A stretch of 13,071 bases of DNA from Acidobacteriota bacterium (GTDB lineage: Bacteria; Acidobacteriota; Holophagae; Thermotomaculales; Thermotomaculaceae). The notes beneath the pieces are model-generated. The model ran no database searches. It was not told the DNA's origin and saw only the letters and a list, made by a program, of their open reading frames with translations. Within the stretch, counting starts at the first letter, position 1. The number at the start of each line of letters is the position of its first letter. Location of the stretch: contig JALWHA010000129.1 in assembly GCA_027038695.1 (NCBI GenBank), positions 1 to 13,071 on the forward strand, written 5' to 3'. Position numbers and translations under genes: made by a program. Of this stretch, positions 7,401 to 13,071 are shown piece by piece.

Positions 7401-8249
7401 AAAGGGTTCGTTATCCAGGACAATAACTTTAAAATTATCCAATTCCTCCCCTATCTTTTCAAATAAACCTAAAGAAAAAGAATCCAACCCCTCTGCCGTT
7501 TCAAAAAAGTATATCTCTTCTTTAACACTCTTTAAAACCTTCCTTGCCTTTTTCCACATAGAATCCACATCAGGCAAATTGCTGCCGTCGTAACAAGGAA
7601 AATTCAAATAGAAGAACCTTTCTGAAAACCTGTTGTAACTACCGAACGGGATATGAGGCCTTTCTTCCGACACAAAAGACACGCCGAACGTTTTAAGCAT
7701 TAAAGAAATAATATGTGCATATGGAAACACATAAAAAACGACATTCCTATTTAAATTGAAAAAATTATCAAAAAGATCTGTATTCACCTTTACATGTACC
7801 AATTTATCCGATAATTCCATGGAAACAGGTTTAATCCCCTCAATTAAAGCCAAAAAACTAACCAGAGAATTGCCGGGATTATCCAGATTGTCCAGTGTTT
7901 TCGTAAAATCTTGAGAATAATTCTTGACAGAAGAGGTAAGGGAAGCCCCTTCTTTGCCGCCTAAAATCAATTTATAGAAAAAACCTTTAACAAAAGCAAG
8001 GTATTTTAACTCGTTAAACTCTTTGTAATTTACAATTTTGTCGCCAACAAATAGAAAATCGTCTTCCGTGACAAGAAGCTGTTCGGGGGTTAAAGAATCC
8101 GGCATTACCCCTATCTTTTTATAGTAAAAACCCGCATTAACAAGCTGAAGCGCATAAAAAACCGCCGTATCAAACTTTAATCTTCCTGTTTTTTTTAACC
8201 TTTCGCCTTTAATTAACCTGTTTGAATCAAAAAATAGATAATCGTTCAT
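4398..8249 (-). CDS. Large sigma-54-type transcriptional activator with degenerate kinase/STAND N-terminus and TPR-like array
   Basis: 1283 residues. The C-terminus is a standard bacterial enhancer-binding protein: AAA+ domain about 980-1205 with Walker A GESGTGKE (1008-1015), the sigma-54 loop as GAFSGA (1055-1060, usual GAFTGA), Walker B GTVFLDE (1074-1080), the arginine-finger region GKFREDLYFRIN (1131-1142) and NVRELQN (1193-1199). A Fis-type helix-turn-helix follows (about 1240-1280). Ahead of this I see a GAF-like remnant (about 870-965), a TPR-like helical array (about 460-800), a region resembling a STAND NTPase without a usable Walker A (about 160-300), and a kinase C-lobe-like segment (about 27-140). 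In the last, SLTPEQLLVTED aligns with the usual DLKPENILL region but lacks the catalytic Asp and Asn. There is no receiver domain. ATG is one base after the glnN stop, with no clear ribosome site, so translation is probably coupled. The N-terminal assignments are inference. Confidence 0.93.
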   Translation of the reverse strand: MNDYLFFDSNRLIKGERLKKTGRLKFDTAVFYALQLVNAGFYYKKIGVMPDSLTPEQLLVTEDDFLFVGDKIVNYKEFNELKYLAFVKGFFYKLILGGKEGASLTSSVKNYSQDFTKTLDNLDNPGNSLVSFLALIEGIKPVSMELSDKLVHVKVNTDLFDNFFNLNRNVVFYVFPYAHIISLMLKTFGVSFVSEERPHIPFGSYNRFSERFFYLNFPCYDGSNLPDVDSMWKKARKVLKSVKEEIYFFETAEGLDSFSLGLFEKIGEELDNFKVIVLDNEPFSPVYNRLLLEGKAVLFNPVLSEDIGLENYIFAEYSFQRFANKLNVESSKLFCSFVYLLEKGDFPSREETVRSLGLSEEEIEDLKKEKENLTGEKKGFFKNGKCIFPLQVKPVIGKKVKAILENAVKRYYSLIISEKDFLKKHKGKVDLAEFVEKRENIDNNVKAFFWYCADNFKKALSLWGDSPKRDFFSFVVESLYFLNRFDELISFCEKNKFFHSFYYLVSALIGKRLKEIKVDGYCALELAFKKRDFKALNILLNGYGKKDAVYYRFYALYSYFNKEGDVYLKFFEKAIEYAQRENNFLELALAYKHFGNVMYYTEDFFTARDYYLKALKIAVDIENEGIFEDVEYNLSHIDIIMCELDRSYKYFLKAYLKVKGTEYYREQIYLLKALAKINAFASRAKEAESYMLEAFNVAKKHNLDTELPQIHFVLVTIYQDMGDFEKSEYYLNLFEKESDIELFKREITYKKIELSYFKGDLEKAGEYFKKWELKGHDKLQPYLYKWLKLLLFETNLADVYDFYREVESCPLRHTVFLIKCELLKRYPRLVFVLEDDLIERDYSAVRHFNGEFASVYREAIVRKKKAKFDPELFVLFNQAFEYSKKGEVYTVKKVLDEFARWLGLNVLNLVPFKEDVENEWPFVLTDGEKNVCLVSDTEVDNDFFPLLRFLLSLVASYIKFVYSENEVFSQNNECDFFNEIIGKSEAVGFLKQSILKVADFNVPVLITGESGTGKELVARALHYCSRRKRNRFVPINCAAIPSNLLESELFGYEKGAFSGAYSPKRGLLEIAGDGTVFLDEIGEMPLMLQAKLLRVLQEREFTPLGSTRVKKVNARFVFATNRNLKKLIKEGKFREDLYFRINAYTIKTPSLNERREDIPLLAVYFLKTNEMGNGKSFSYKVLDVLKQYDYKGNVRELQNIITGAIILSGNDRIIDIEHLPEYVKPANIVKTGKLKEAELDFRRRFIKEALARYNGNYTRASKELGISRQRLHQLADKLGIKND

Positions 8250-8250
8250 C

Positions 8251-10314
8251 TCACAGTATTAGCATAGAATCGTAATCGGGGATAGGCCACAAAGACTTAT
8301 CCGTTTCCGTCTCTATAAAATCAACAACTTCCCTCAACTTTTCCATTAAAGGGATTACGGTATTCGCCGCAAAAAACGCTTTTTTTTCTCCCTCAACAGA
8401 TTCAAAATGCTCAATCTCCCCGATCAAAACCTTTACTTTTTCCTCCATTGATTTAATAGACTTCATATAAGCCGAGGAATCAAAAAAATCAACCTCGGCA
8501 AACCTTTTTGCCTGCTTAAAGGCCGCATTACGAACATACTTTTTAATCATTTTGACAAACATCTTTGCCTCTATGTCAACAACCTTGGAATAATGGTCGT
8601 ACTTTATATTCAACCTTGCATTAAGCTCCCTTTCGGACAAAATTCCTAATTTTATGAGAAAATCCCTCTCTTTTTCGTTTCCGAATGAATTTTTCAAAGC
8701 CTCGGGAGTATTTTTCAAATTAGACAATCCCCGCTTTTCCGCTTCATAAAGCCATTCTTTGCTGTAACCGTTTCCGTTAAATATAACTTTACGGCAATTT
8801 TTCAACACTTTGGACAAAGCGGAAAGGATTGCTTCTTCCCTGTTCTTGCCACTATCTTTTTCACTCTTAATTAAGTTGCTTATTTCATTAAAACTATCGG
8901 CAACCGACGCATTTAAAACAGTATTAGGCAAACCTAAAGGCTGAGAAGAACCTACCGCCCTGAACTCAAACTTATTTCCCGTAAAAGCAACGGGAGATGT
9001 CCTATTCCTGTCTGTATTGTGCCTTTCAATTTGAGGAAGGTATGAAAGCCCTATTTCCAGTGTTTTTGAATGCTCAGGCTCAACAAAGTTTCCTTCCATA
9101 AGGTTTTCCAGCACATTGCCGAGAGCAGTTCCGACAAAAACCGAAATTATTGAGGGAGGCGCTTCGTTTCCTCCCAGCCTGTGGTCATTTGCCGCAGAGG
9201 CAACAGATGCCCTTATAAACTTTTCATGTTTGTAAACACCGTTGATCACCCCTACGAAGAAAAGCAAAAACCTTAAAAATTCTTCTCTATTTTTGCCGGG
9301 AGAAAGATAATTAATGCCCCTGTTATCCGCTATAGACCAGTTATTGTGTTTTCCGCTTCCGTTTAAGCCTTTAAATGGTTTTTCGTGAAGAAGTAAAGCA
9401 AACCCGTGCTCCCTTGCTTTTTTTTCAAGCATAACCATTACAAGGTGATTATGGTCCGCGGCTATATTTAACTCTTCAAAAACAGGCGCCAACTCAAACT
9501 GACAGGGGGCAACCTCGTTATGCCTTGTTTTTGCCGGTACCCCTAATTTATACAAAGCATATTCCACGTCTTCCATAAAATATTTAACCCTGTCGGGGAT
9601 ACTTCCGAAGTAATGGTCTTCAAGTTTCTGTCCCTTTACGGAATTTGCCCCGAGCAAAGTCCTTCCGGTTATAACAAGGTCTTCCCTTTTTTCGAAAACC
9701 TCTCTATCTAATAGGTAATACTCCTGTTCAGGCCCGGTAGTAACAAAGACCTTTTCGGGGACGGGAAACTCGGAAATTTCAAGAACTTTTTTGGTAGCCT
9801 CTTCCAGCACCTTAATTGATTTTAAAAGAACGGATTTTTTATCAAGAGAATCGCCATTGTACGAAAGAAAAACCGAAGGAATACAGAGGGTATTACTCTT
9901 CTTCCCTTCCATAATAAAACAGGGGCTCTGAGGGTCCCATGCCGTGTAACCCCTTGCCTCAAAGGTTGACCTTGTCCCTCCGCTTGGAAAACTTGAGGCG
10001 TCAGGCTCTCCCTGAATTAATTCATCTGCAAGAAACCTTTCAATAGGAGTCAAATCTCCGTCAAAGGTTAAAAAAGCGTCATGCTTCTCGGCGGTGAGCC
10101 CCGTTAAAGGGTGAAACCAATGGGTGTAATGGGTACAATTGTTTTCAATTGCCCATTCCTTTAAAGCGTGTGCTATACACTCGGCAATCTCCTTTGAAAT
10201 CGGTTCGCCTTCTTCAATTGTCTTTTTAAAACGCTTATAAACTTCATAAGAAAGTTTGTCTTTCATTATCCTGTCATTGAAAGTAAGAGTACCGTAAATT
10301 TTTGAAACCTTCAT
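8251..10314 (-). CDS. glnN: Glutamine synthetase, type III
   Basis: GlnN condenses glutamate, ammonia and ATP to glutamine in the cytoplasm and forms dodecamers. At 687 residues it has the type III length (about 700), much longer than GlnA. Type III landmarks are present: N-terminal HWFHPLTGLTAEKHDAF (65-81), metal-binding GPEQEYYLLD (194-203), RHNEVAPCQFELAPVF (264-279), GSGKHNNWSI (319-328), NDHRLGGNEAPPS (376-388) and NRTSPVAFTGNKFEFR (437-452). A helical C-terminal extension typical of the family follows. There is no adenylylation-site motif of GlnA type, as expected for this class. ATG 10312-10314 has AGAGGT at 10321-10326, six bases upstream. It overlaps the small lipoprotein gene by four bases and is followed one base later by the activator gene. 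Together with the peptide permeases this suggests a nitrogen-acquisition operon. Confidence 0.97.
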   Translation of the reverse strand: MKVSKIYGTLTFNDRIMKDKLSYEVYKRFKKTIEEGEPISKEIAECIAHALKEWAIENNCTHYTHWFHPLTGLTAEKHDAFLTFDGDLTPIERFLADELIQGEPDASSFPSGGTRSTFEARGYTAWDPQSPCFIMEGKKSNTLCIPSVFLSYNGDSLDKKSVLLKSIKVLEEATKKVLEISEFPVPEKVFVTTGPEQEYYLLDREVFEKREDLVITGRTLLGANSVKGQKLEDHYFGSIPDRVKYFMEDVEYALYKLGVPAKTRHNEVAPCQFELAPVFEELNIAADHNHLVMVMLEKKAREHGFALLLHEKPFKGLNGSGKHNNWSIADNRGINYLSPGKNREEFLRFLLFFVGVINGVYKHEKFIRASVASAANDHRLGGNEAPPSIISVFVGTALGNVLENLMEGNFVEPEHSKTLEIGLSYLPQIERHNTDRNRTSPVAFTGNKFEFRAVGSSQPLGLPNTVLNASVADSFNEISNLIKSEKDSGKNREEAILSALSKVLKNCRKVIFNGNGYSKEWLYEAEKRGLSNLKNTPEALKNSFGNEKERDFLIKLGILSERELNARLNIKYDHYSKVVDIEAKMFVKMIKKYVRNAAFKQAKRFAEVDFFDSSAYMKSIKSMEEKVKVLIGEIEHFESVEGEKKAFFAANTVIPLMEKLREVVDFIETETDKSLWPIPDYDSMLIL

Positions 10315-10427
10315 TTCAACACCTCTTTAACCGAAGTTTTAGAGGAAGGAACAGGGTCCATCTTTTTCCCGCAGGAAACACTTAAAAACATAAACAACAA
10401 AATCATCAAAGCACCTACAATTTTCAT
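10311..10427 (-). CDS. 38-residue lipoprotein, LptM-like (tentative)
   Basis: The protein begins MKIVGALMILLFMFLSVSC: a Lys, a hydrophobic helix, then Cys19. Cys19 is followed by GKKMDPVPSS and a short polar tail ending in KEVLK. This is a type II (lipoprotein) signal peptide with a slightly imperfect lipobox (SVSC); the mature chain would have only 20 residues. The CGKK--PVP start resembles the CGxKGPLxxP start of LptM/YifL-type small lipoproteins, which assist LPS transport in Enterobacteria; this likeness rests on a few residues. A GGGGGA ribosome site lies four bases before the ATG. The TGA overlaps the glnN ATG as ATGA, a typical coupled arrangement. It lies directly behind the candidate promoter and would be the first gene of the glnN cluster. 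The tight fit and textbook signal sequence support it as real. Confidence 0.8.
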   Translation of the reverse strand: MKIVGALMILLFMFLSVSCGKKMDPVPSSKTSVKEVLK

Positions 10428-10466
10428 ACCGTCCCCCGATTTTCAAATTACTTCTCTAATGGCAAA

Positions 10467-10495
10467 ATTATATCAACTTTTTCTTACCTTTTTAA
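10467..10495 (-). promoter_or_regulatory. Candidate sigma-70-like promoter for the lipoprotein-glnN cluster
   Basis: On the minus strand, TTAAAA (10490-10495) and a perfect TATAAT (10467-10472) are 17 bases apart. The -10 box abuts the birA stop codon and the -35 lies inside the last birA codons. Transcription would start near 10460, leaving about 33 bases before the lipoprotein ATG. I found no -24/-12 sigma-54 element in this spacer, so the downstream activator is not obviously acting here. Confidence 0.55.
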
Positions 10496-11162
10496 CCTCT
10501 CCCGAATAAAAAAATAACTCTTTCCCGTCGCTTTCAAGAACTATTGCAAAATCAGAACTATAACCTTTAAAAATCCCGGTAATCAAGGTTCCTCCCGAAT
10601 CCATTTGAATTAAATCCCCGATTTTAAAAAAAGAATTTTCTTCAATAAAAGATAGAATTTCAGCAAAATCAGGTTGTTCTCGAAAAATACCGGCCAACGC
10701 ATTCACAAGGGATTGCTCTAACTCACCTTTGAGAACATTGCTCTCCCCGCCTAACGAGGCACCTGTCTCAATCGGCGCAAAGGCGTAGTTAACCCCGACA
10801 CCTATGACAACCTTTGCCTTATGCCCTTTTATTTTAGATTCAACAAGGATCCCGGCCAGCTTTTTACCGTTTAACAAAATATCGTTAGGCCACTTAACCT
10901 TTAATTTCCCCTGCGTGTAATTTCTCAAAATACCGAACACTTTGTAAAGTGCATAAATTGAAAGATGCTTTACGGTTTCAACCTTAACCGCTTTCCCGAT
11001 TGACAAATGGATATTTCCTTCGGAAGAAATCCATTTAGATTTATTCCTTCCGTATCCTTCGGTTTGTGTATCGGCAGAAACAACGACAAAATCTGTCTCT
11101 TCAAGAAGCCTGAAAGCTTCCAGATTTGTTGAATCAACCTTTTTTAATCTTACTATTCTCAT
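10473..11162 (-). CDS. birA: Biotin--[acetyl-CoA-carboxylase] ligase, monofunctional
   Basis: It activates biotin to biotinyl-5'-AMP and attaches it to the lysine of biotin carboxyl-carrier proteins. The catalytic domain shows STN (11-13), the biotinyl-AMP loop TEGYGRNKSKW (34-44), KWPNDILLNGKKLAGILVES (90-109) and VIGVGVN (119-125). A small C-terminal beta domain ends the protein. At 229 residues it lacks the N-terminal winged helix of Escherichia coli BirA, so it should not act as a biotin-operon repressor. The usual GRGRxGR loop is here GYGRNKS, keeping one of the three arginines. The start ATG overlaps the end of the endonuclease gene by 29 bases, and there is no strong ribosome site, suggesting coupling. 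The end of the gene holds the candidate promoter of the next cluster. Confidence 0.94.
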   Translation of the reverse strand: MRIVRLKKVDSTNLEAFRLLEETDFVVVSADTQTEGYGRNKSKWISSEGNIHLSIGKAVKVETVKHLSIYALYKVFGILRNYTQGKLKVKWPNDILLNGKKLAGILVESKIKGHKAKVVIGVGVNYAFAPIETGASLGGESNVLKGELEQSLVNALAGIFREQPDFAEILSFIEENSFFKIGDLIQMDSGGTLITGIFKGYSSDFAIVLESDGKELFFYSGEVKKVRKS

Positions 11163-12171
11163 TTTTTATCGCATGCATACATAATTCGGTTAAGGGACAT
11201 TTGCCGCATAAAGGCCTTATCGGTTTGCAAACGTTTTGTCCGTGTTTTACCAGCAACCCGTTGTATTCCCTCATATACTTTTCAGGCAAAATATTTTTCA
11301 AAACCCTTTCACTCTGCTCGGGGGTTTCGGTTTTAATAAAACCCAATCTGTTTGAAATCCTGTGAACATGGGTGTCAACACAGACTTCGTAATGCCCGTA
11401 ACCGTTTGCAAGCACAAGGTTTGCGGTTTTTATACCGACATTGGGTAATTTCAACAACTCTTCTTTGTTGTCAGGCACTTTCCCTTTATGCTCTTTTACT
11501 ATTATCTCGGCAACCTTTTGCAAATTTTTCCCCTTTGTTTTGTAAAAACCGGCGGGATAAATCAACTCTCCTATCCTTTCAGGGGAAAGTTTCATAAGTT
11601 TTTCAGGTGTAGATGCTTCTTTAAATAACCTTTCGGCGGAAACAGCGGTTACCTCGTCCCTTGTCCTTAAAGAGATAATACAGGAGACAAGCAATTCCCA
11701 CGGTGTTTTAAACTTCTCAACGGGGGTCTCCTTTCCCCTGTAAACTTCAAGCAAAATCTCTATTACTTTTTCAATATGTTTTTCAAAGAGTTTTTTAAGG
11801 TAAGGCTTTGCCTCAAGTTTTTTAGAATAAAACAGATGAGAATTACACTTGCAGTCCCCGCAACCGAAACCGTCAATAGGCGTCAACCCTTCATTAAACA
11901 ATATTTCTGCAAGCATATGTTCCAATGCATTATCGCCTACAAGATACGGGTTTACAAAAAGGATCTGTGCTTTTTCAGTTAAAAAATCTATATGCCAGTG
12001 CTTTTTCTCTTTATTCTTTCTTAAATGCCTCTTAACCCTTGAAGACAACCCTCTCATTGCCGAACCGCAGTAATAGTAATACCCTTTTTTTAAAGAAAAT
12101 GCTTTTGATTTGGTCTTAAGATAGCAATCCGAGGGGAGAAAACAAACCAATAAATAGACGCCTTTATTCAT
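11134..12171 (-). CDS. nth: Endonuclease III with N-terminal DUF123 (GIY-YIG-like) domain
   Basis: A fusion of two DNA-related domains in 345 residues. Residues 1-115 match DUF123: GVYLL at the start, YYYYCGSA (31-38), RVKRHLR, KKHWHIDFL (57-64), a Glu in helix ALEHMLAE, and the GFGCGDCKCNSHLFY signature (101-115). Residues about 135-345 are endonuclease III, a DNA glycosylase/AP lyase for oxidised pyrimidines: SLRTRDEVT, helix-hairpin-helix LPNVGIKTAN with catalytic Lys248, VDTH with Asp266, and a 4Fe-4S site with Cys315, 322, 325 and 331 in exact C-x6-C-x2-C-x5-C spacing. Both halves look intact. I start at ATG 12169-12171; an in-frame TTG two codons earlier has no ribosome site. It lies six bases after the membrane-protein gene and overlaps birA. 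The DUF123 function is not established. Confidence 0.93.
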   Translation of the reverse strand: MNKGVYLLVCFLPSDCYLKTKSKAFSLKKGYYYYCGSAMRGLSSRVKRHLRKNKEKKHWHIDFLTEKAQILFVNPYLVGDNALEHMLAEILFNEGLTPIDGFGCGDCKCNSHLFYSKKLEAKPYLKKLFEKHIEKVIEILLEVYRGKETPVEKFKTPWELLVSCIISLRTRDEVTAVSAERLFKEASTPEKLMKLSPERIGELIYPAGFYKTKGKNLQKVAEIIVKEHKGKVPDNKEELLKLPNVGIKTANLVLANGYGHYEVCVDTHVHRISNRLGFIKTETPEQSERVLKNILPEKYMREYNGLLVKHGQNVCKPIRPLCGKCPLTELCMHAIKNENSKIKKG

Positions 12172-12177
12172 TCTCAA

Positions 12178-12906
12178 CTAATCAATTAAACCGGCAAAAC
12201 CGAAAAATACCTTTGTCCCGTTTTCCCTTACCGCAACGAAAAAGCCTCCTGCATGTTCAACAACCCCTCTTAAAGAAAAAAGTTTTCCCACAAGTTTTAC
12301 CCTGCCGGTATATTTATTACCAACCAGAATAATCTCAACCTGCCTTTCCGTGAGGTTTGCTTCAGGGAAATTTACTTCAACCAGAACAGGAGTCATCCCT
12401 TTACAAAAAAAGTTGTTTTCAAATCCGAGTTGAAAAGAGTATTTAATTCCCTCTGTATCAAGAAAATCAAAAAAGTTTTTTAATTCCTCTTCAAAAAAAC
12501 CCTTCTTTGCGAAAATCTTCCCATTCAAAGCATTTTTTAATTGATAGTATTCGTTTAATTCAACAAGGGAAATAGTTGAATATTCAACAACATTCTCCTG
12601 CAATTCTTTTACCTTTTTTTCAACAAAAGAAACCAAAAACCTGTTTTTTTCAAAATTCCGGATCTTTTTCTTTAAAATTGATTTAAAAAACTCTACATTG
12701 CACTTAGGAATATCACTAACATCCGCTTCCTTGTTCTCTTTTCTTTCGGATAAACCGCTTTTTGCTTCTTCGTAATATTTCATTAAAAAATAAGAAAGAA
12801 AAATCATAATTACAATAGGAAAAACATACATTGTATCAAACAAAATGTCCACGATTACGGTAAAGAAAGCAACAGAAACCGCAACAAAGGCTTTTTTAAA
12901 ATCCAC
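12178..12906 (-). CDS. Hypothetical membrane protein with two N-terminal helices
   Basis: I do not recognise this 242-residue protein. Residues about 5-23 and 27-44 are two hydrophobic helices with a very short loop. The next stretch, to about 145, is charged and helical, with Lys/Glu-rich segments that could form a coiled coil. The last 75 residues alternate hydrophobic and polar positions, as in a small beta-rich domain (VLVEVNFPEA, VEIILVG, RVKLVGKLF). The topology would place most of the protein on one side of the membrane, probably cytoplasmic if the helices form a hairpin. The start is GTG (12904-12906) with AAGGGG just upstream; it lies two bases after the stop of the preceding gene, so the two are probably co-translated. 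No family is assigned. Confidence 0.7.
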   Translation of the reverse strand: MDFKKAFVAVSVAFFTVIVDILFDTMYVFPIVIMIFLSYFLMKYYEEAKSGLSERKENKEADVSDIPKCNVEFFKSILKKKIRNFEKNRFLVSFVEKKVKELQENVVEYSTISLVELNEYYQLKNALNGKIFAKKGFFEEELKNFFDFLDTEGIKYSFQLGFENNFFCKGMTPVLVEVNFPEANLTERQVEIILVGNKYTGRVKLVGKLFSLRGVVEHAGGFFVAVRENGTKVFFGFAGLID

Positions 12907-12908
12907 TA

Positions 12909-13071
12909 TTACCCCTTCTTTTTCCTTTTAATCTCTATCTTTAAATCAAAATTAAGCCTTAACTCGTCAACCATGTATTCAGGCAACCTGACGGTCACGG
13001 GAATAAAATATCCGTTTGCAGCCTTTATTACCCTCGGTGCTTCGATCTCAATACCCCCGACTTCAATCTCC
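12909..13071 (-). CDS. Hypothetical protein, C-terminal part (5' end outside window)
   Basis: The last 53 residues of an open frame ending with TAA at 12909-12911. The chain begins EIEVGGIEIEAPRV, contains GYFIPVTVRLPEYMVDELRL, and ends in a basic tail KIEIKRKKKG. It looks beta-rich and has no membrane segment here. Only two bases separate it from the GTG of the membrane-protein gene, so both belong to one transcript. Too little is present to name a family. Confidence 0.6.
   Translation of the reverse strand, partial: EIEVGGIEIEAPRVIKAANGYFIPVTVRLPEYMVDELRLNFDLKIEIKRKKKG

Noticed and set aside
7160..7423. Minus-strand frame of 87 codons inside the large activator gene
   Set aside because: It is in another frame of a longer continuous protein and has no domain or start signal of its own.
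4398..8249. Reading the activator as the response regulator of the adjacent histidine kinase
   Set aside because: No receiver domain with conserved aspartates and lysine is visible anywhere in the 1283 residues.
10428..10500. Sigma-54 (-24/-12) promoter ahead of the glnN cluster
   Set aside because: A TTGC is present but no GG lies at the required distance; the sigma-70-like boxes fit better.
11126..12073. Several plus-strand frames opposite the DUF123-endonuclease III gene
   Set aside because: The minus-strand protein has every catalytic and iron-sulphur residue in frame, so these are shadows.
12172..12177. TTG start for the DUF123-endonuclease III protein
   Set aside because: It directly abuts the previous stop codon and has no ribosome site; the ATG two codons later gives a normal DUF123 start.

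Overview
The window looks like a compact, AT-rich bacterial chromosome segment. Genes are packed with overlaps or gaps of a few bases, coding strands are purine-rich, and proteins are rich in Lys, Glu and Phe. A lipoprotein signal peptide, a biotin ligase, and nucleotide-sugar genes (dTDP-rhamnose, GDP-mannose) suggest a Gram-negative-type cell with surface polysaccharide. A type III glutamine synthetase and a DUF123-endonuclease III fusion would fit an anaerobe or thermophile outside the best-studied phyla, but I cannot name the organism. No tRNA, rRNA, insertion sequence, CRISPR or phage gene was seen.

Plus strand, 1-1707: the 3' end of rmlD (dTDP-4-dehydrorhamnose reductase) overlaps manC (bifunctional GDP-mannose pyrophosphorylase / type II phosphomannose isomerase). 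This is the end of a polysaccharide-precursor operon. It converges with the minus-strand genes, and the two stop codons are one base apart.

Minus strand, 13071 down to 10473: a cut-off unknown gene, an unknown two-helix membrane protein, an endonuclease III carrying an N-terminal DUF123 (GIY-YIG-like) domain, and a short BirA without a DNA-binding domain. All are nearly touching or overlapping.

Minus strand, 10427 down to 1709: a second cluster starts behind a good sigma-70-like promoter at the end of birA. It begins with a 38-residue lipoprotein gene that simple ORF calling misses. This overlaps glnN (type III glutamine synthetase), followed one base later by a 1283-residue sigma-54-type activator. 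Next come two overlapping oligopeptide-family ABC permease genes, a small membrane histidine kinase with no sensory domain, and a 63-residue eight-cysteine protein. The order suggests, but does not prove, a nitrogen-acquisition unit: ammonia assimilation, peptide uptake and two dedicated regulators.

The most unusual item is the large activator. Its AAA+ sigma-54 module and Fis-type DNA-binding domain look intact. In front of them lie what I read as a degraded kinase C-lobe without catalytic residues, a degraded STAND-type NTPase region without a Walker A motif, a TPR-like helical array and a GAF-like remnant. The whole window is essentially coding; the only spacers longer than 10 bases are 45 and 31 bases, and both hold candidate promoters.
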